64,000 nt of DNA from Ulota crispa (Eukaryota > Streptophyta > Bryopsida > Orthotrichales > Orthotrichaceae), in NCBI GenBank assembly GCA_963920765.1, contig OY987252.1, positions 5,565,966-5,629,965 of the forward strand. The letters are read 5' to 3'. Within the stretch, counting starts at the first letter, position 1, and each line of letters starts with the position of its first letter. Positions 49,891 to 63,147 of this stretch are shown piece after piece. Both the position numbers and the translations under genes were made by a program. The notes beneath the pieces are model-generated. The model was given only the letters and a program-made list of their open reading frames with translations, made no database searches and was not told the origin of the DNA.

Positions 49891-50899
49891 TATTCAAAAA
49901 TAGTAAAATAATTTAAAAAACCGCAAAAATTATAGAAGGTTTGGAACTATGACATGTACCTTCCTCTGAAATTTCAGCTCAAAAAAACTTGTTGCGCAAA
50001 AGTTACAAGCCAAAAAGCATCTGCGGGAGGTGAAGGGGACAAAAAATAGTATGTGTTTCTTGCAATCCCCCTACAGTACTTGTTATAAGGGAAAAGTAGT
50101 GAAAGCTCTACTTTTCAAATGGAACAAAGGTATTATTGGATGGTGGACACATGTGAGCAAACATTTTTTTAACAAGGTACCAGAATAGATTCATTTGTGA
50201 CATTGTGATTCAGTTTCCACTACGTCCATAACTTACATCCTGTACATATTGACAAATTTTCCACTAACGCCATTTTGCCAATGACTTGTTGAAAACCATA
50301 TTGTCGATACTTGTACACTGAATATTGTGTTTAGGTTACCCCACACTAATGTCTTCACATTTTGCACTATATAAATATTTCTTGCTGTTATAGTGTTTTT
50401 TCATCAAAAATCACCTCAATAAATTATTTTTAGACAATAATGAAGTTGCAAAAAGACAAACTAGTGGCTTTTGAATCATTAACCATGGCAAATCTTAATA
50501 TTTAGTGTGTTGCATGCGACTCCAAGTGGCCAAGTGATGAGTCATGAGGTAACTTACCATGGTAAGGCAACTTGATTGTCAAAGCAACCTAAATGCAATA
50601 TTCAATGTAGAAGTTATAGTGAAACCACATGTTAACTTTCCCAAGAATAGTGCTTTCAAATATACACATTGCATTTCTCAACACATTTACAAAAACCATA
50701 AAAAGTGATCCACTCATCTCCTTTGCTTTTTAACATCCTATTCAACTATCCTCTGAAGGTATCGATGACTTGTCTATGGAGTTCCTAAATTTGCTTTGTC
50801 ATCATAAAAACTGAGTGGAGGGTTTGCTAGATTTGTCAATATTGTATTCCCCAAGATACTTCTTCTACCTTCACTTCTTACAAGACTATCATTAGCAGC

Positions 50900-51851
50900 A
50901 GTGCCGTTCAAAGAATCTTCTTCTAATTCAAAATTTTTGTTGTCAGTGGTATCGTCTAGATTTCCTCCGCCGTTTGGTGCAGTGCGTCCTCAGCATGGGC
51001 AATGGCTTCTGCCATTTTTGCCGGTGCGGTTTACACCTTGCAACTCCACCATACTTGCACGTGTACTCCTAGATCCTAAATTCCTTTGAAGCCCACGACC
51101 CATCTGTCCTCTCTTTGATCTACTTTGTCCTCGTACCCGGACATGGTTTATAAAAACGTTGTCCTGACAAAGCAGGAGCTACTCCACCCTCATTGATGTC
51201 TATTTGTGGTTGTAAGCCTTCACACTTAAGATCTGATCCCACATCAAACAAGCGTTCTTTGCAATAACCTTCGTTGCTGGGCAATACACGCTTTCCCCGA
51301 ATCTTGTTCTTAATTACAACTAGCCATCTGGACCCTTTTCTTGCGTCCAAAAAATACACTTGCTCACATTGTTGTGGAAAACAAAAATTATCCCTATAGA
51401 CATATCTAGGCCTCCTCTTGAAATTGGCCAACATGAAGCCCCATTTGTCCTATTTAATGCTAGCATTTTCCTCAACATATTTTGCTTTGACAAAATCACA
51501 GACAAACACAATTATGCAGTGATGTTTATAATTGAGCTCCAAAATTTCTTCAATATGACCAACATACTCTACTTGAGTCTCTACTTGATTAGTATCCCAC
51601 CTGCCATTTCAACAAATCTATTTAAAAGTTGTTGCTATCCCACTATTTGTGGTCCTCATAGCTTGTTTGGCAATGATGGTTTGGTAATGGTTACCAAATG
51701 TCAAAAGTGTCTTATACGCTATTGCGCATGGTAAAGGCTCCATGCATGTGTCGACAACATTTGGCTCCACTGTCACGCCCAATTCTTTGTCCCGCCTAAC
51801 TTCTTCAAGTGCCCAATCATCAAAGTCAAGTAACAATTGGAGATCCATCAA
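50900..51851 (-). pseudogene. CACTA DUF4216-like C-terminal segment, broken
   Basis: Minus-strand frames at 51851-51618 and 51434-51120 with a frameshift region between them. Recognisable pieces are GVTVEPN, WGFMLANFKRRPRYV, QVYFLDARKGSRW and GGVAPALSGQ. This is the segment that follows the transposase in plant CACTA elements, and it is closely related to 26.2-26.6 kb. A further broken tail runs to about 50900, matching 26.6-26.8 kb. Confidence 0.7.
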
Positions 51852-51899
51852 GAATGCAAAGTGGAGTTGCCTCCCTTGTCTCCAATTCTTTCTTCAATA

Positions 51900-53320
51900 T
51901 TGATCATTTGCAGCGTCTTGTTGCAGCATAGTCTGTTCATATCTCTTGCACATCCCACACTATTGTTAGTGATACTCAGAGTGGGAATACAAACAAAAGA
52001 AGCATGATCATGCTCATGCGCTCAAATACCTTAGAGTTTGAGTAGCAGCACCGCAAGTCCAATACTACAAAACAACTACCTACAACACAAATCGAGGTAC
52101 CGGTACTTTCAAAACATTTCTTCATAATGAACACAGACCTTCTTCATCATATAAGCTCTTAGGAGTTAAATTAAACCATATCACACATTCAATTCTACAT
52201 ATAATGTCGACCTTGTTATTAAATCTCGCTCCCACTAAGCTTTCATGAACAACAAAACTTGCATAAGGTATTAGCACCCACAAATGTCAAACTAAGGGTT
52301 TTGAACATGATGACTATTAATAAACAACTAGCAAATTATAGGATCCTTTAGAGAACAGAAAAATTATGAGTTTGCACCTTCAAATGGATTATTTGGATAC
52401 TGTGAGAATAAATTGTGAATTTTTAAAGAGCAAATTGCCATTGCACCCATAACCACTTTTAAGAATTCATGTTCACATGTTGTACATCCTTGTCATTACA
52501 TCTATTCACTTCCACTAGTTTTCCAAGATTTTAGAGATGACGGTTATGGGGACACTAGCACTTATGGGTGTTCCTACCTTACTCTATACACATTTGTATT
52601 TGATCATTTAATACAAAATTAACGCTTTCCTCTTGTACTTCCATAAATCCTACAAATATTGACCTTTTGAAAATGAAGCTAGCACTTCAGTATTCTTTTG
52701 TTTATACAACATAGCTTCCCAATATTTTCAAAAAACAATAATCAGAGAGAGTAAAATGCACTGCAACGTATTACCTTAGTAACAAAAATTCTAGAATCCC
52801 TCTAAACTAGATCTAGTACAAAAGACCGCAACAACTTTAATGCTACATGCTAAAGAGAAAACAATGATTGCTCACAGAAATGTCTACTAATGCAATATAC
52901 TTGAAATGAACCATCACATCTTCATCAGTCACTATAAAGTGCGGTCACTTTAATTACACTAGGCCAAACCTACTTTCATTATTTCCAATTACTCTCTTCT
53001 TTCTTAGTCTTACAAGGTCAAATTTCAAACACTCAATCAATGCTCAATTACTAGCGGCCATTGATATTTATTTTGAATATTGAAATTAGTATTGTTAAAA
53101 TATCCTAACCCCACCGTACTACAATGAATGTTTTATAGAATTAATTTTCAATTCTCAATATGTATTCCTATTCATTAATTCCATTAAAGATATTGTACTT
53201 TCATGATGATGGTCTCAAAAACAATTATGGTATGCATTACCTTCACTACTAAAATATTCAAACGCTCTCATAACATGTAAGCATGTATGTCCATGACAAC
53301 TCAATGAAATACATATGAAA
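51900..53320. other. Non-coding interior of the CACTA element
   Basis: No reading frame connects the DUF4218 and DUF4216 segments across this 1.4 kb. It may be an intron or an old insertion. No element ends were recognised. Confidence 0.4.
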
Positions 53321-56000
53321 TTAAGAGATATAATGGTACCTTCTATATGACTCCGTATGGACAGTGTTGTCTAAGACAAATGTATGAATCAATTTTTGAA
53401 ATGCTAGATTTATAGGGCGTGTACGCTTTGATTGTTCTGGAACCTCGTCACACATAATTGCATCTTCTTTCTTGTCCCATGCTTGCTTTGTTGTTGGAGT
53501 GTAGTTAATAAGGTACTCATTTAGAAAACCAATGGCTTCCTCTCTGGCATAGCCAAATGCTATACTTCCTTGAGGTTTTGTCTTGTTTTTCACAAAATCT
53601 TTTAAAACTTTCATCTATCTTCCCATTGGAAACATCCATCACGTATGGATGGGACCACAGATGAAAAGTTCCTCCACTACGTGCAGGTGCAAGTGCATCA
53701 TGATTACAAAAGTTGAAGGCGATAGCTGCATCTCCAAGGTACACACTGCCTCTGCTACTTCATTAAGCATGTGCTCTCTATGGGAAGGGTCCACTATTTT
53801 AGCACACAATTTCCTAAACAATCTAGTAACCCTCATGATTGCTCCAACAACTGCCACATTCCCTATATTCCTACGGCATAGTGGCATCACTTGCTCAAGA
53901 AGAACGTGATAATCATGTGTCTTTAGCCATGATAGCCTCCTATCTTTAATCTTCTGATTAAAAGGTGACACTTAGTTTGAAGGAAATTTCAGCTCTGATA
54001 AAGTTCTTATGAAATGGTCTTGCTAGTCATTTGTGAGCATGTAAGGAGCATCCGGCATGAAGTAGGATTGTCTCTCTGGATCAAGTTGGAGGTGCAGATG
54101 TGGACAAAGATTTCTATTGCGCATATCTTCTTTGCAGTTGATTCCGTCGTTGTCTTCAAACAAAGTTTTAAGCAAGTTCTCACAAACATTTTTTTCACAG
54201 TGCATACCGTCAAGGGTATGCCTCACTAGAAGTTCCTACATACATTGAACATTTTGCAAAATATTGTAAGTATAAAAGTTGACAGCATTAGATAATAGAA
54301 AGTTCTACATTGCCCTTCACATCAGTTACTCTAAGCATCGTGAACTATTCCACCAGGATAACAATGTCTCTTTCATTACACTTAATCTTCCAACATGACT
54401 TCAATTTCACATGTGCTGAAAGTTGCAGACAAGTATAATAGGGATTCAATGTCACTGTCTCTAATTAATGTGCTTATACTTCTGGAATCTATCCATTTAG
54501 TACGTTAAAAAACCAGCATGAAGTAAAAAAATTCACTTACAATAATATGTTCCATCTAACAACTGTACTTGTTGATTAGGTTTTCTAATTTATGCTTCAA
54601 CATGCAAATCAATGGAACGTTAGTTCTTTCTTAACTCAAAGTAATTCACTTCATCGTCTTACACAAGATCTCTTGAAACAGCCTTTGTTCTCTTCAAGAG
54701 GTAATCCAAATTTTTAGAACATGTGATACATGTTCATTTCGCAAATTACACTAAACATGTTTCATAATTGACCATGATGCAACATGACTAGTACTTGTAA
54801 CTACAACTCTATCAAATTTCACATTATAACAGAAAAAAAAAAAAAAAAACCTGAATTGTGTATTCACCGCCCAATAAGGCAAGTTGTAGAGTGTGCTCAT
54901 ATGCTTAACCCTAGTGGTCTTCACCAAGTCATGCTTTCCGTTCGGCCTTCCACCACACATCCATTATGATTCTTGCCAAACTCCGTGCTTTGCTATTTTT
55001 TGGCTTGATTGACAAGGGGGAGCCATGTCATGGTTTGGTTTACCGTTAAATGCTGCGCGTGCACTCTTCCAAGGATGGTCCTTGCATAACCATTGACAAT
55101 TTTCTAGGTACCTCATCTTGTTAGCGTTGCTAGAGTGCTTGGCAAAAGTCCCCTCGCCGCAAATTGGGCAGCCAACAAAACCTTTCCCTACTTGTCCAAA
55201 GATTAAGGTGTATGCTGGAAAGTTGTTGATTGTCCATAACAACATTGCATGTGATTTGAAATGACGATTTGGTGCAGATATTGACATATCTATTGGAGGC
55301 ACTCCTGCCCACAACTTCTTGAGGTCGTGCAATAATGGCTGTAAGAAAATGTCAATATTTTCTTCTGATGGTGAATTAGGACCAGGGATGATCATTGTAA
55401 GAGCAACAAAAAAAATTTTTGTGACAAGGTAAAGCGGTAAGTTGTATAGAACTGTCAAAACTGGCCAAATAGAGTGCTTTGACAATTGTAGACTATATGG
55501 GTTTACACCATCCAAAGATAGCCCCATCCTAATGTTTCTAGGTTCTCTACTAAAATTTGGGTATTTCTGTTGAACAAATTGCCATTGCTCACTAACAAAT
55601 ATAGATCTCATTTTCCCATCTGTTGAGTGATTTCTAGCGTGCCATTGCAACAACTTTGCAATTTTTGGACATCTGTATAGTCTACATAATCTTCTTATAA
55701 CTAAAAAATATCTGAGGATTCTAATAGGTATTGTCCCTGAGCCCCTTATGTATCTTCATTTTAAGCATCTTGGACATTGTTGTAATTGAGAATTTTCCTT
55801 CCAAAAGAAAGTTTTCAACAACTACAGCAATGTATACTTTGTGTGCTAATCCTAGTTTGGTTATCTTTTACTTAAGCTCATACAAGTTCTTAGGAAAATT
55901 ATTGCTTTATGGTAAAACATCTTGTTTTAGAAAGGTCAATAACTCATCCAAGCAGTGACAATTCACTGAGAACAGCGTGCATAGCGACATCAGCACAACA
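53321..56000 (-). pseudogene. CACTA TNP2-type transposase with DUF4218, broken
   Basis: An N-terminal piece (about 55950-55830) resembles the TNP2 phrase before its zinc cluster. The best block, 55653-54964 (229 codons), has LLQWHARNHSTDGKM, GLSLDGVNPYS, TMIIPGPNSP and GCPICGEGT. After a 740-bp gap comes 54226-54023 (DGMHCEKNVCENLL). This continues in one frame through four stops (TAG near 54019, TAA near 53974, TGA near 53637, TAG near 53615) to 53321, covering DUF4218 (VMPLCRRNIG, MKVLKDFVKNK, EEAIGFLNEY). TNP2 is the transposase that mobilises CACTA elements. The product cannot be functional. Confidence 0.82.
54832..54849. repeat. Poly-A run in the CACTA gap
   Basis: A homopolymer of about 18 adenines on the plus strand inside the gap between transposase blocks. 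No further insertion boundary was found around it. Confidence 0.6.
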
Positions 56001-56639
56001 CTAAACTAAAAACAACTGGTTTTTGAACCTAGAAATAAGGGTTGTACTGATTTCTTTAGTAGCCCCTCACCAAACGATGTATTGTCCACCTTGTCTTTGG
56101 CAGGGGAGATATCCTCAAAGTTAATGACTTTGTCCTTGTTCTCTCTAATGCTAGAGTGGATTTTGTCTCCCTTGGAGAAAAAGTTCTCAGCCATTCCTTA
56201 AAATTTGATTGTTGTATTTGGTTTGTTTTCATCCATGTGGTCATACTCATCTTCAGTCTCTGGGACGTCTCCATCAATTTCTTTGGCCCCTTCTTTTGGG
56301 ATGCATCTAGTTGTACATTGGGCTTTGCCGAAATTCATCTGTGGATCATGAGCAAAAGTCATACTTCCATTATATGTACATGCATAGCACTTATGAATCA
56401 CGCATGCAAACCATACCAGCATTGCATAGAGCGGATATTCAATTTATGGTAACTAAATTTTTGAACTAGTACTCTGTGGATTCACAGAAAGCTGACAACC
56501 CTATCTCAGATAGAAAGTTCAACGTACAATACAATAATATTACATTCACAACAAAGAAGTGTCCATACAAATACTTGTGGCAACCCATAAGTCAAGAAAA
56601 GAGAGCTATTCCCATATTATATATATAACTAACTTCCTT

Positions 56640-59600
56640 TTTTAAATCTTTTTGTTTTCTTGAACTAGAAACACAAAATTTATTAAATAAAAAAGGTTAG
56701 TATATTATACCCAGTTCGGATTAGATAAAACAATTAAGAAAGAACCTTCTGGTTCTTGGCTTGATTGGATTATCATTTGGGAATTTAGGATCATAACCTA
56801 AAATTCAAGATTAGGGGCAATGTGAATAGTATTGGAAAAGGATTAGAAGTACGCCGGGTACCAATGGCCCTATTGGAACCTTAAACGGATTCCAAAAATA
56901 GTTCTAATATTCAATAATTAGGTGCAATGATCTCTTAAACGGCCCTAATCATTATTCCGGGCAGTAACTAGAGGGGGGGTTAATTAGGGAGGGGGTTAGG
57001 CAGGATCGGCCCCCTCCATCCATTTCTTATTCTTCCCTTCCTTCTATCCTATTCACGCTTCATTCTCTTCCTTCCCCTCTTGAGAGCTTGTGTGAGATTG
57101 GCTTTGTGGTAGTCTAGGTTGTAGTTCTTCCTAGTTCTTGTGTAAGGAGTGTCAGGAATGATGGGAAGGATCAGACAAGACAAGGCTCCAGTTACAAAAG
57201 CTCTTAGATTGGTTTGTCCAGGCATACCCCAAGATCCTATGGAGAGAGCAAACCTAGAGTAGGACTTGAAGAAGATGGGATGCGAGGGGTTGATCCTAGT
57301 ACCCTGGAATTTGAGGGATGAGGAGATTGTGAGGGAGTTGCTAAAGAAACCCTCTAGTGAGTGGCTTGACACCATGAGAGCTAATCCGGACAGTTAGACA
57401 CCCCAAGTTTGGAGTGAGGTTTACGGGTTTAGCCGACAGGGGAGCCGATTAGCTACCCGGATTAACAAATTTGCTGACGGGAAATTCTCTAACATACCTC
57501 ATAATAGGAATGGTCACTCCGTCTTGGATTGTAAAATCCAGAGGGAGAAAAGAGTCCTAGAGTTCATGATCCTGATCCTGCTTCCCAAGCATCCTACCTA
57601 TCTTACACTCACCTTTGCCAACACCATCTTTGGTGTGCTGTTAGGAAAGTGGCCGGTGAACTGGGGGTTAGTGATCTATAACCTAGTAGACAGGTTAGTC
57701 AAGGCGTTAGGAAACACCAAGCCTTCCGGGCTCTCCCCTTTTCTCTTCCATCTCTATTCTTACCACGACCTATTGAGAGATAGAGAGAACCTCAAATGGA
57801 AGAAGGCAGACGTAATGAGGGTAAATGACATCACCCCAAAATCAAAACCGGGAGACAAAGAAGATGAGGAATACTTGGATGAGGAGTCACCGGATGTAGA
57901 GGTGACTAGGGAAGTCTGTAGTAAGGGGAAGGACATTGCTGAATTGTCAGAGGTGCCCAAAATGGTAGACCAAGAAAGATTTAAGCCAGACCTTATCCTC
58001 GGAATTGTGAAGGACCTAGGAGAGGTCCAGCAGGTGATACGCATCCACCAGGAGCATAACCAGACCATGCACAAGCTCTTGGGAGGGGCTACATTGGAAG
58101 ACATGATTGCCAAGGTGAAGAGTTTAATTAATCTCAAAACCTCGAGGCAATTGGAGGTGAACAAGTTGGCTCGACAGATGAAGAATCTGCAAAGCAAGTT
58201 GAAGGAGGAGAGTAAAGGAGACAAGGCGGCTCGCAAGGCCAACATGGAGATTGCTAAGCTCATGCGCTTTGTCAGGAATTTGGGCGACGTGGTGACCAAA
58301 GCAAAGCTCTATGAGGCAGAAGTCTTAAAGGCAGGGTTGCAAATTAGGGCCAAGGTGGTTTTGGTGGTGGTGGAGTACGGAGAAACAATGGAGGTGATAC
58401 TGTTGGAGATGAGGACCATCTTGGCAAGTATTAAACCCGCCAGGGTGTAGGTGAAGGATCCGAGCAAGGCAAGGATGCTACACCCACTCGGAAGTCTCCT
58501 TTAATGCGATTGCCAAAGCCGACTACACTAAAGGAGACGGAGGAAGTGACGATCCCAATGTCTGGTTGTCTACCCAATAAGATTGATGTGGATGCCAAAG
58601 AGGAGAAGTCAACACCCGAATCCCAAGATCAAAGCTAGGATCCCATGACATCGGAGGAGCAGGCTTTGAAACGTATGCCTAGTCCATTGAAGAGGAAGAC
58701 AACAGCCAAGCTTGCAAAGGAGTTGTTTTCTCCATACAAAAGCACTACGTCTCCAATCAAGATTGATATTCCGGATGACTCTCTTGCTGAGGCAACATTG
58801 AGTGATAGAGAGACTTGAGAGTCTTCAGATGACTCAAAGATTTTGGATTCATCCTTTGACTCTGATCTGGAAGCAATCAAGCTTGTAGCCCAAAGTATCC
58901 AGAAGAAGAAAGGTAAGATTTCTATCAAGGGTAAAGGCGCAAGCGAAAGCTAGAGGCTGCTAGCGCGGAAAGCGGTGTCTATGGTTCAAAAGAAGAAGAA
59001 GACCTAGTCATTTAGTAGTGGTAGTAATTGAAGTAACTAGGGTAAATAGAATAAAGGGAGCAGGCACTAGGAGTAACTTCCTAGTACAATGCATGTAGCA
59101 CTCGGATCTAGGATTATAGGATCTCAGATCCATTTTTTTTGGGATTTTGTGGCTAAGGGGGACGACTACTTTTTGATAAAGGGCATGACACCTATTATTC
59201 CTAGGACCTTAGCTTTTCAAAAGGAGACTTTTTATCTTCCCCATGATTAGTTGTTAGAGGCATGGTTGAGATTAGTGCCTCGATTCATTTGTTATCTCTG
59301 ATCCTGCTAATGTAAGTAAAGTTTTCTAATTTTAGTGTTTTGAATTGATCACTTGGAGTGTTGTATATGGGAATGTGAGTGTTGGAAGAAGAGGAGAAAG
59401 AAGTGACCCCGGATCCTGTCTGATTCAGTTTCTAAAACCAATAGGGAGGTGGTTAGAAAATTGTGTGTATTGAGGGGCAGTTTCTGTTTGGTTTTATGAT
59501 CTAGGTACTCTTGTGAGGGATAGCTAGTCTTAGGTAGGGTGTATCCAAATAGCGATCCCAGTGCATGCTAGCTAACAATTGAGAGGTTCCACTATCACCA

Positions 59601-60230
59601 AGAGTGATTGTAAGCAAAGGAGCAAGATCCTTTAGTTATCTGGTTACCATCTTAGCACCAGGAATTGTGTCAGGAAGGGTTTGTCATTGTAGTATTGTGA
59701 GGGTTGTAGGGGTTTCCTATGTGATTTGTTAGTTGGGATCTATTTCCAGATTGGCTATGAGGGAGTAATTGCACCCTATTGTCTTTGTATTCTTTGTTGG
59801 TGTTTTGTTTAGTGATACTTCATTCACTATAAACTGTTGAAGGGTAGGAACTAACGCTGCCTTGCTTAATTAAATTGCGGACCCCTTTGATATAGAGGCT
59901 AAACTTTTGTTACTTGGTATGTGTTTTGCAACTGAATCCGGAAGAGGTCTAGGGAGAGGCCACTCCTTCCAGAAGTCCGGATTGTTGGTGAGTAAAGGAA
60001 GGATAGTTAGGAGTCCTATTGGTTGACTAGGGATCTTCTGGTTACCTTTTCTCTTTGTGTGCGTGCGTTGTGTCTGTTTGCAAATTACCTATAGAATTTC
60101 TTCATCCTGTTCCGGACAACCTTAAGGATCTACAAACGAAATCTCTGTGGAACGAAAACAAGTCATCTACTTGGTGTTTTAAGGCTATTTTAACGCCAAC
60201 AAGAGGATAAGTACTTTCCTATGCTATCAC
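56640..60230 (+). mobile_element. Gag-like non-autonomous element, copy B
   Basis: Same layout as copy A: leader (56.64-57.15 kb), gag-like frame, 1.2-kb conserved 3' region and terminus GAGGATAAGTACTTTC followed by GCTATCAC at 60230. The 3' hairpin is at 60171-60199. It directly abuts the truncated MULE-like gene on its right, so it probably inserted there. No long terminal repeats or polymerase were found. The left boundary is approximate. Confidence 0.6.
57158..59008 (+). pseudogene. Gag-like protein of element copy B
   Basis: A single frame from ATG 57158 to 58450 has only two stops (TAG 57260 and TAG 57395). A shift of frame at about 58440 then gives a basic C-terminal tail to about 59008 with SPLKRKTTAKL and SPIKIDIPDD. 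The open part includes LTFANTIFGVLLGKWPVNWG, SPFLFHLYSYHDLL, an acidic linker and a long coiled coil (about 58000-58330). No zinc knuckle, protease or reverse transcriptase follows. It probably forms or binds particles made by a partner element, but that is inference. Copy B is better preserved than copy A. Confidence 0.6.
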
Positions 60231-60249
60231 AGCCATTGTCTTCAAGTCC

Positions 60250-61902
60250 TTGTATTGTTTACCCAAACCCATATGTGCTTCTCTAAACTCTAGTCAAATT
60301 AACTTGTCAATATGCATGTTTAGTGAAGTAGTCCAATGCAACAAACAAGATCTTTTGCAATTTGGTATATATAGTTTTGTACTTGTTCCCAATGCTATAA
60401 ACAACTCTAACTGCGTGCCAATTTGCCATGGCGCTATCTGCCATGAATCCCTTGAAGTTAGGGGAAGGAACTCTGTTGCATGTCATTGCAATATTTAGTG
60501 ATCTCCACATTTGTTCTTATGCTGTTGCATCTTCACTCATCATGTCACAAACAAAGATAGTCATCACTCTACAATATTCAACATCATAAACATGAGCTCC
60601 CATTGAAGTCCAACCTTTTACCCTCTTCACATGGTCAAACATGCACCAACAATTTTCTACATCACCTGAAGGTTGCATTTGTTTTACAAAGTCAACTCCA
60701 CTACCATGACCATCTTTTGACATCTTGAAGAGATACACCTTCTCTTTGTCTTGTCCCAAGAATACGCTGTCCTGAATGTAGGAGTACGTACTTTTCAACT
60801 TCAAGATCTTGATGTTGTCTATGGATCCATTGGTGAATCCATCACAAAAACTAGATATCTTATTACAAATACTAGGCAAATTGAGAATACAAAACTTATC
60901 CATAACTACCTCAAGATCTTTGCCTTGAAGAGGCTTGTATTCACTCATGTTCTCATCATCACAAAGCAAGTAGGTTACCATAAAATCTTTGGTGGCTGCA
61001 AGAGCAATGGTTGAGTACTTAGCATATGGAGTTCTAGAAACGTGGTGACCTATAAGATCTATTGTTTGCTCAATAGAGTCACAACGTATACATTTACCAA
61101 AAGGATGTTTGTGAGTGTCTACATGCAAACAAGCTTTGGTAGAGCCATCTCCACTCAAGATTTTGTACATTTGACAAAAGCACAAGGACTTACAAACAAG
61201 AGGATTCTTGCAAATTTGACAAGTGAGGTTTGATTTCTTTGAAGGTGGATTGCCAACAATGGACAAAGATGGTAATGATCATTCCCACTTAGTTTCATTC
61301 TAGGATTCACCTCTACAAATTTGATGACAATCAATGTTGTTGCAAATAAGATGTTCCATACTCAAAGAGAATCTAAATTTGAGGTCATAGTCATTTGCTA
61401 TGTTAGTGGTATGAATTTGTGTCCAATTATGAGCGTCATAACGACAATCCATTCCTTCTAACTGAAACCCTCCTGAAAGTGAAGAAGTCGATCTTGTCAA
61501 ACTAGTGGAGGGAGACAAAATTTTTGCTAGTGGAGGTAACTTGAAAAGGACAATTCTGTTGTAAGATTGCAGAAGATGACGCTCATTCTCAACAAGTAAG
61601 TATGCTCAATCTACAAACTTCAAATCATTGCGCACGCAAGGACAACTTTGCATATCTTTCAAGTAATCAAGGACACTAATATTGTGGCAACCAAAATATG
61701 AACCCACAGGGGTGCACTTGAATATTGGTACTAGAGTCATCTCTACCAAAGAGCTGTGAGGTGTATCAATACTTGTGAGTGGACTTTCATCAGCACATAC
61801 CTCAACAATAGGAGACAACTTACAAGATACAGCACTTATCAATATTGTATTATTATCTGATGAATCTGATAATGCAGTTGTGTTTTGGTCTTGCATAAGC
61901 AT
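60250..61902 (-). pseudogene. MULE-like transposase, one frame with four stops, 3' end lost
   Basis: One reading frame runs from 61902 to 60307, about 530 codons, broken only by TGA near 61606, TAG near 61300, TGA near 61276 and TAA at 60517. It contains a Cys-rich part (CQICKNPLVC, CFCQMYKI), the block CWCMFDHVKRVKGW followed by VCDMMSEDATA (first catalytic Asp region), and FKGFMADSAMANWHAVRVVY (second Asp region). This order resembles MULE-type DDE transposases. The expected C-terminal Cys/His part is missing because the sequence stops at the gag-like element junction near 60240. Family recalled from plant genomes; exact superfamily not proven. Confidence 0.65.
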
Positions 61903-62733
61903 CGGCTCAGTAGGTCCTCATTGCCTTAGGAAGCTGGAAAAAGAGGAATGAAGAGAATGCATAACAAGTGATCTCTTGTGATCAACTAATGGTACTTCAA
62001 ATACATGGTATTTGCCAAGACAAACCTCCCATCCTACCCTTGTACTCTCATTTAATTACACCTGCAGAACAATAGAGACAACTTTTACATTGTCTGCATC
62101 AAAGATCTCCTCCTCTAACCACATGTTAGTTACATCTAATTCGAACTTCATGCTCAAAAGAGAGATGAGTACCCACGGAACGCCATTAGGATTGCAAGGA
62201 AAACAGATAGGAACACTATTGCAGTCACCACGCACAACAACCATTACTCTAGAAAATAGTAAAAATGAATTATGCTTAATACAAGAAGCCTTTTAAATGT
62301 TGTCCAAGGCTTGGGTGTCACAAGGTAAGGCGATTATTATATAAATATTAGTGGAGGAAGATATGACAGCGCAAAAGATATGTATTAAATGAGTTACACC
62401 CACTTTAACACACATAGCAGCTTTACAAAGGTACATACAGCACCATGTTAGAGAGGCACTACGCAAGTTGCTTCTACAGGATAGCCTTACTAAAGCTAGA
62501 ACCCATGTGAATACATTGTGGATGGCAAAACAAACATAACGTTGGCATGACAAATCAGCATTAATTTATACTTACCTAGACCATTCTTTTTACTTTTGGT
62601 TTACTATATAAGGAAATAGAAGTGACAACAACTACTTGGGCGGTTACATCACTTTGCATTATTAAGCCACCATGGATGAACTCTTCACATAGTACTAATC
62701 CTAACTTCATATTCCAACCATTACTTTATAGTG

Positions 62734-62765
<32 letters not shown>

Positions 62766-62820
62766 CACAGTCCAGGAGCATGTATAACTCTTTGCATTTT
62801 GCTTCTTATCTGGCCAAGGC
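61903..62820. other. Non-coding spacer with TA microsatellite
   Basis: No gene recognised. A TA repeat lies at 62734-62765 and a TATA-like ACTATATAAGG near 62603. Part may be the 5' region of the MULE-like gene. Confidence 0.4.
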
Positions 62821-63072
62821 ATGCCAAAAAGATCCGTTAGCAAGCAACAACATAAGGGAGGTTTGTTGTGTTTTGGCAAGAAACAACTAGAAAGAGCCAA
62901 GATGACGCGGCAGTTGAGGAGTGGTTGTTCACATCAGTTTGTAGGGCCATTTCAAACATTGTTGTATGAAGATAAGGAGCGCGCAGTGGAGGACATGCAA
63001 TTTGAAGATAGTTCTACTCACAGTGTTGCTAATTTACATTTGCAACCTGAACTTATACAAGAGGATAGTGAG
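62821..63072 (+). CDS. Hypothetical small basic ORF, possible first exon
   Basis: ATG at 62821 opens a Lys/Arg-rich segment (MPKRSVSKQQHKGG) followed by a Glu/Asp-rich one. A GAG/GTAAAT donor-like site lies near 63072, after which the frame becomes hydrophobic and AT-rich, as in an intron. TATA-like repeats lie about 60-80 bp upstream. No family recognised and no following exon found. It may be the N-terminus of a transposon protein. Confidence 0.3.
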
Positions 63073-63147
63073 GTAAATTTCATAGAGTACAATTTATTTG
63101 CACTTTCATTGCCCTACTTACTAATTATTTTCTTATATTTAGTCTAG

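Larger units (their letters stand above)
49224..56450 (-). mobile_element. Degenerate CACTA (En/Spm) transposon
   Basis: The 3' terminus at 49224 reads AACTACAGGAAATG, a mutated CACTACGGGAAA end, followed by TGACA/TGTCA-type subterminal sequence shared with the 27.48-kb end. Reading leftward on the minus strand it contains TNP2-type transposase, DUF4218 and DUF4216 regions in the usual order. About 1.2 kb between 49440 and 50630 is absent from the related copy at 26-27.5 kb and may be an insertion. The 5' terminus was not found and may have been lost near the retroelement at 56.6 kb. Confidence 0.75.
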
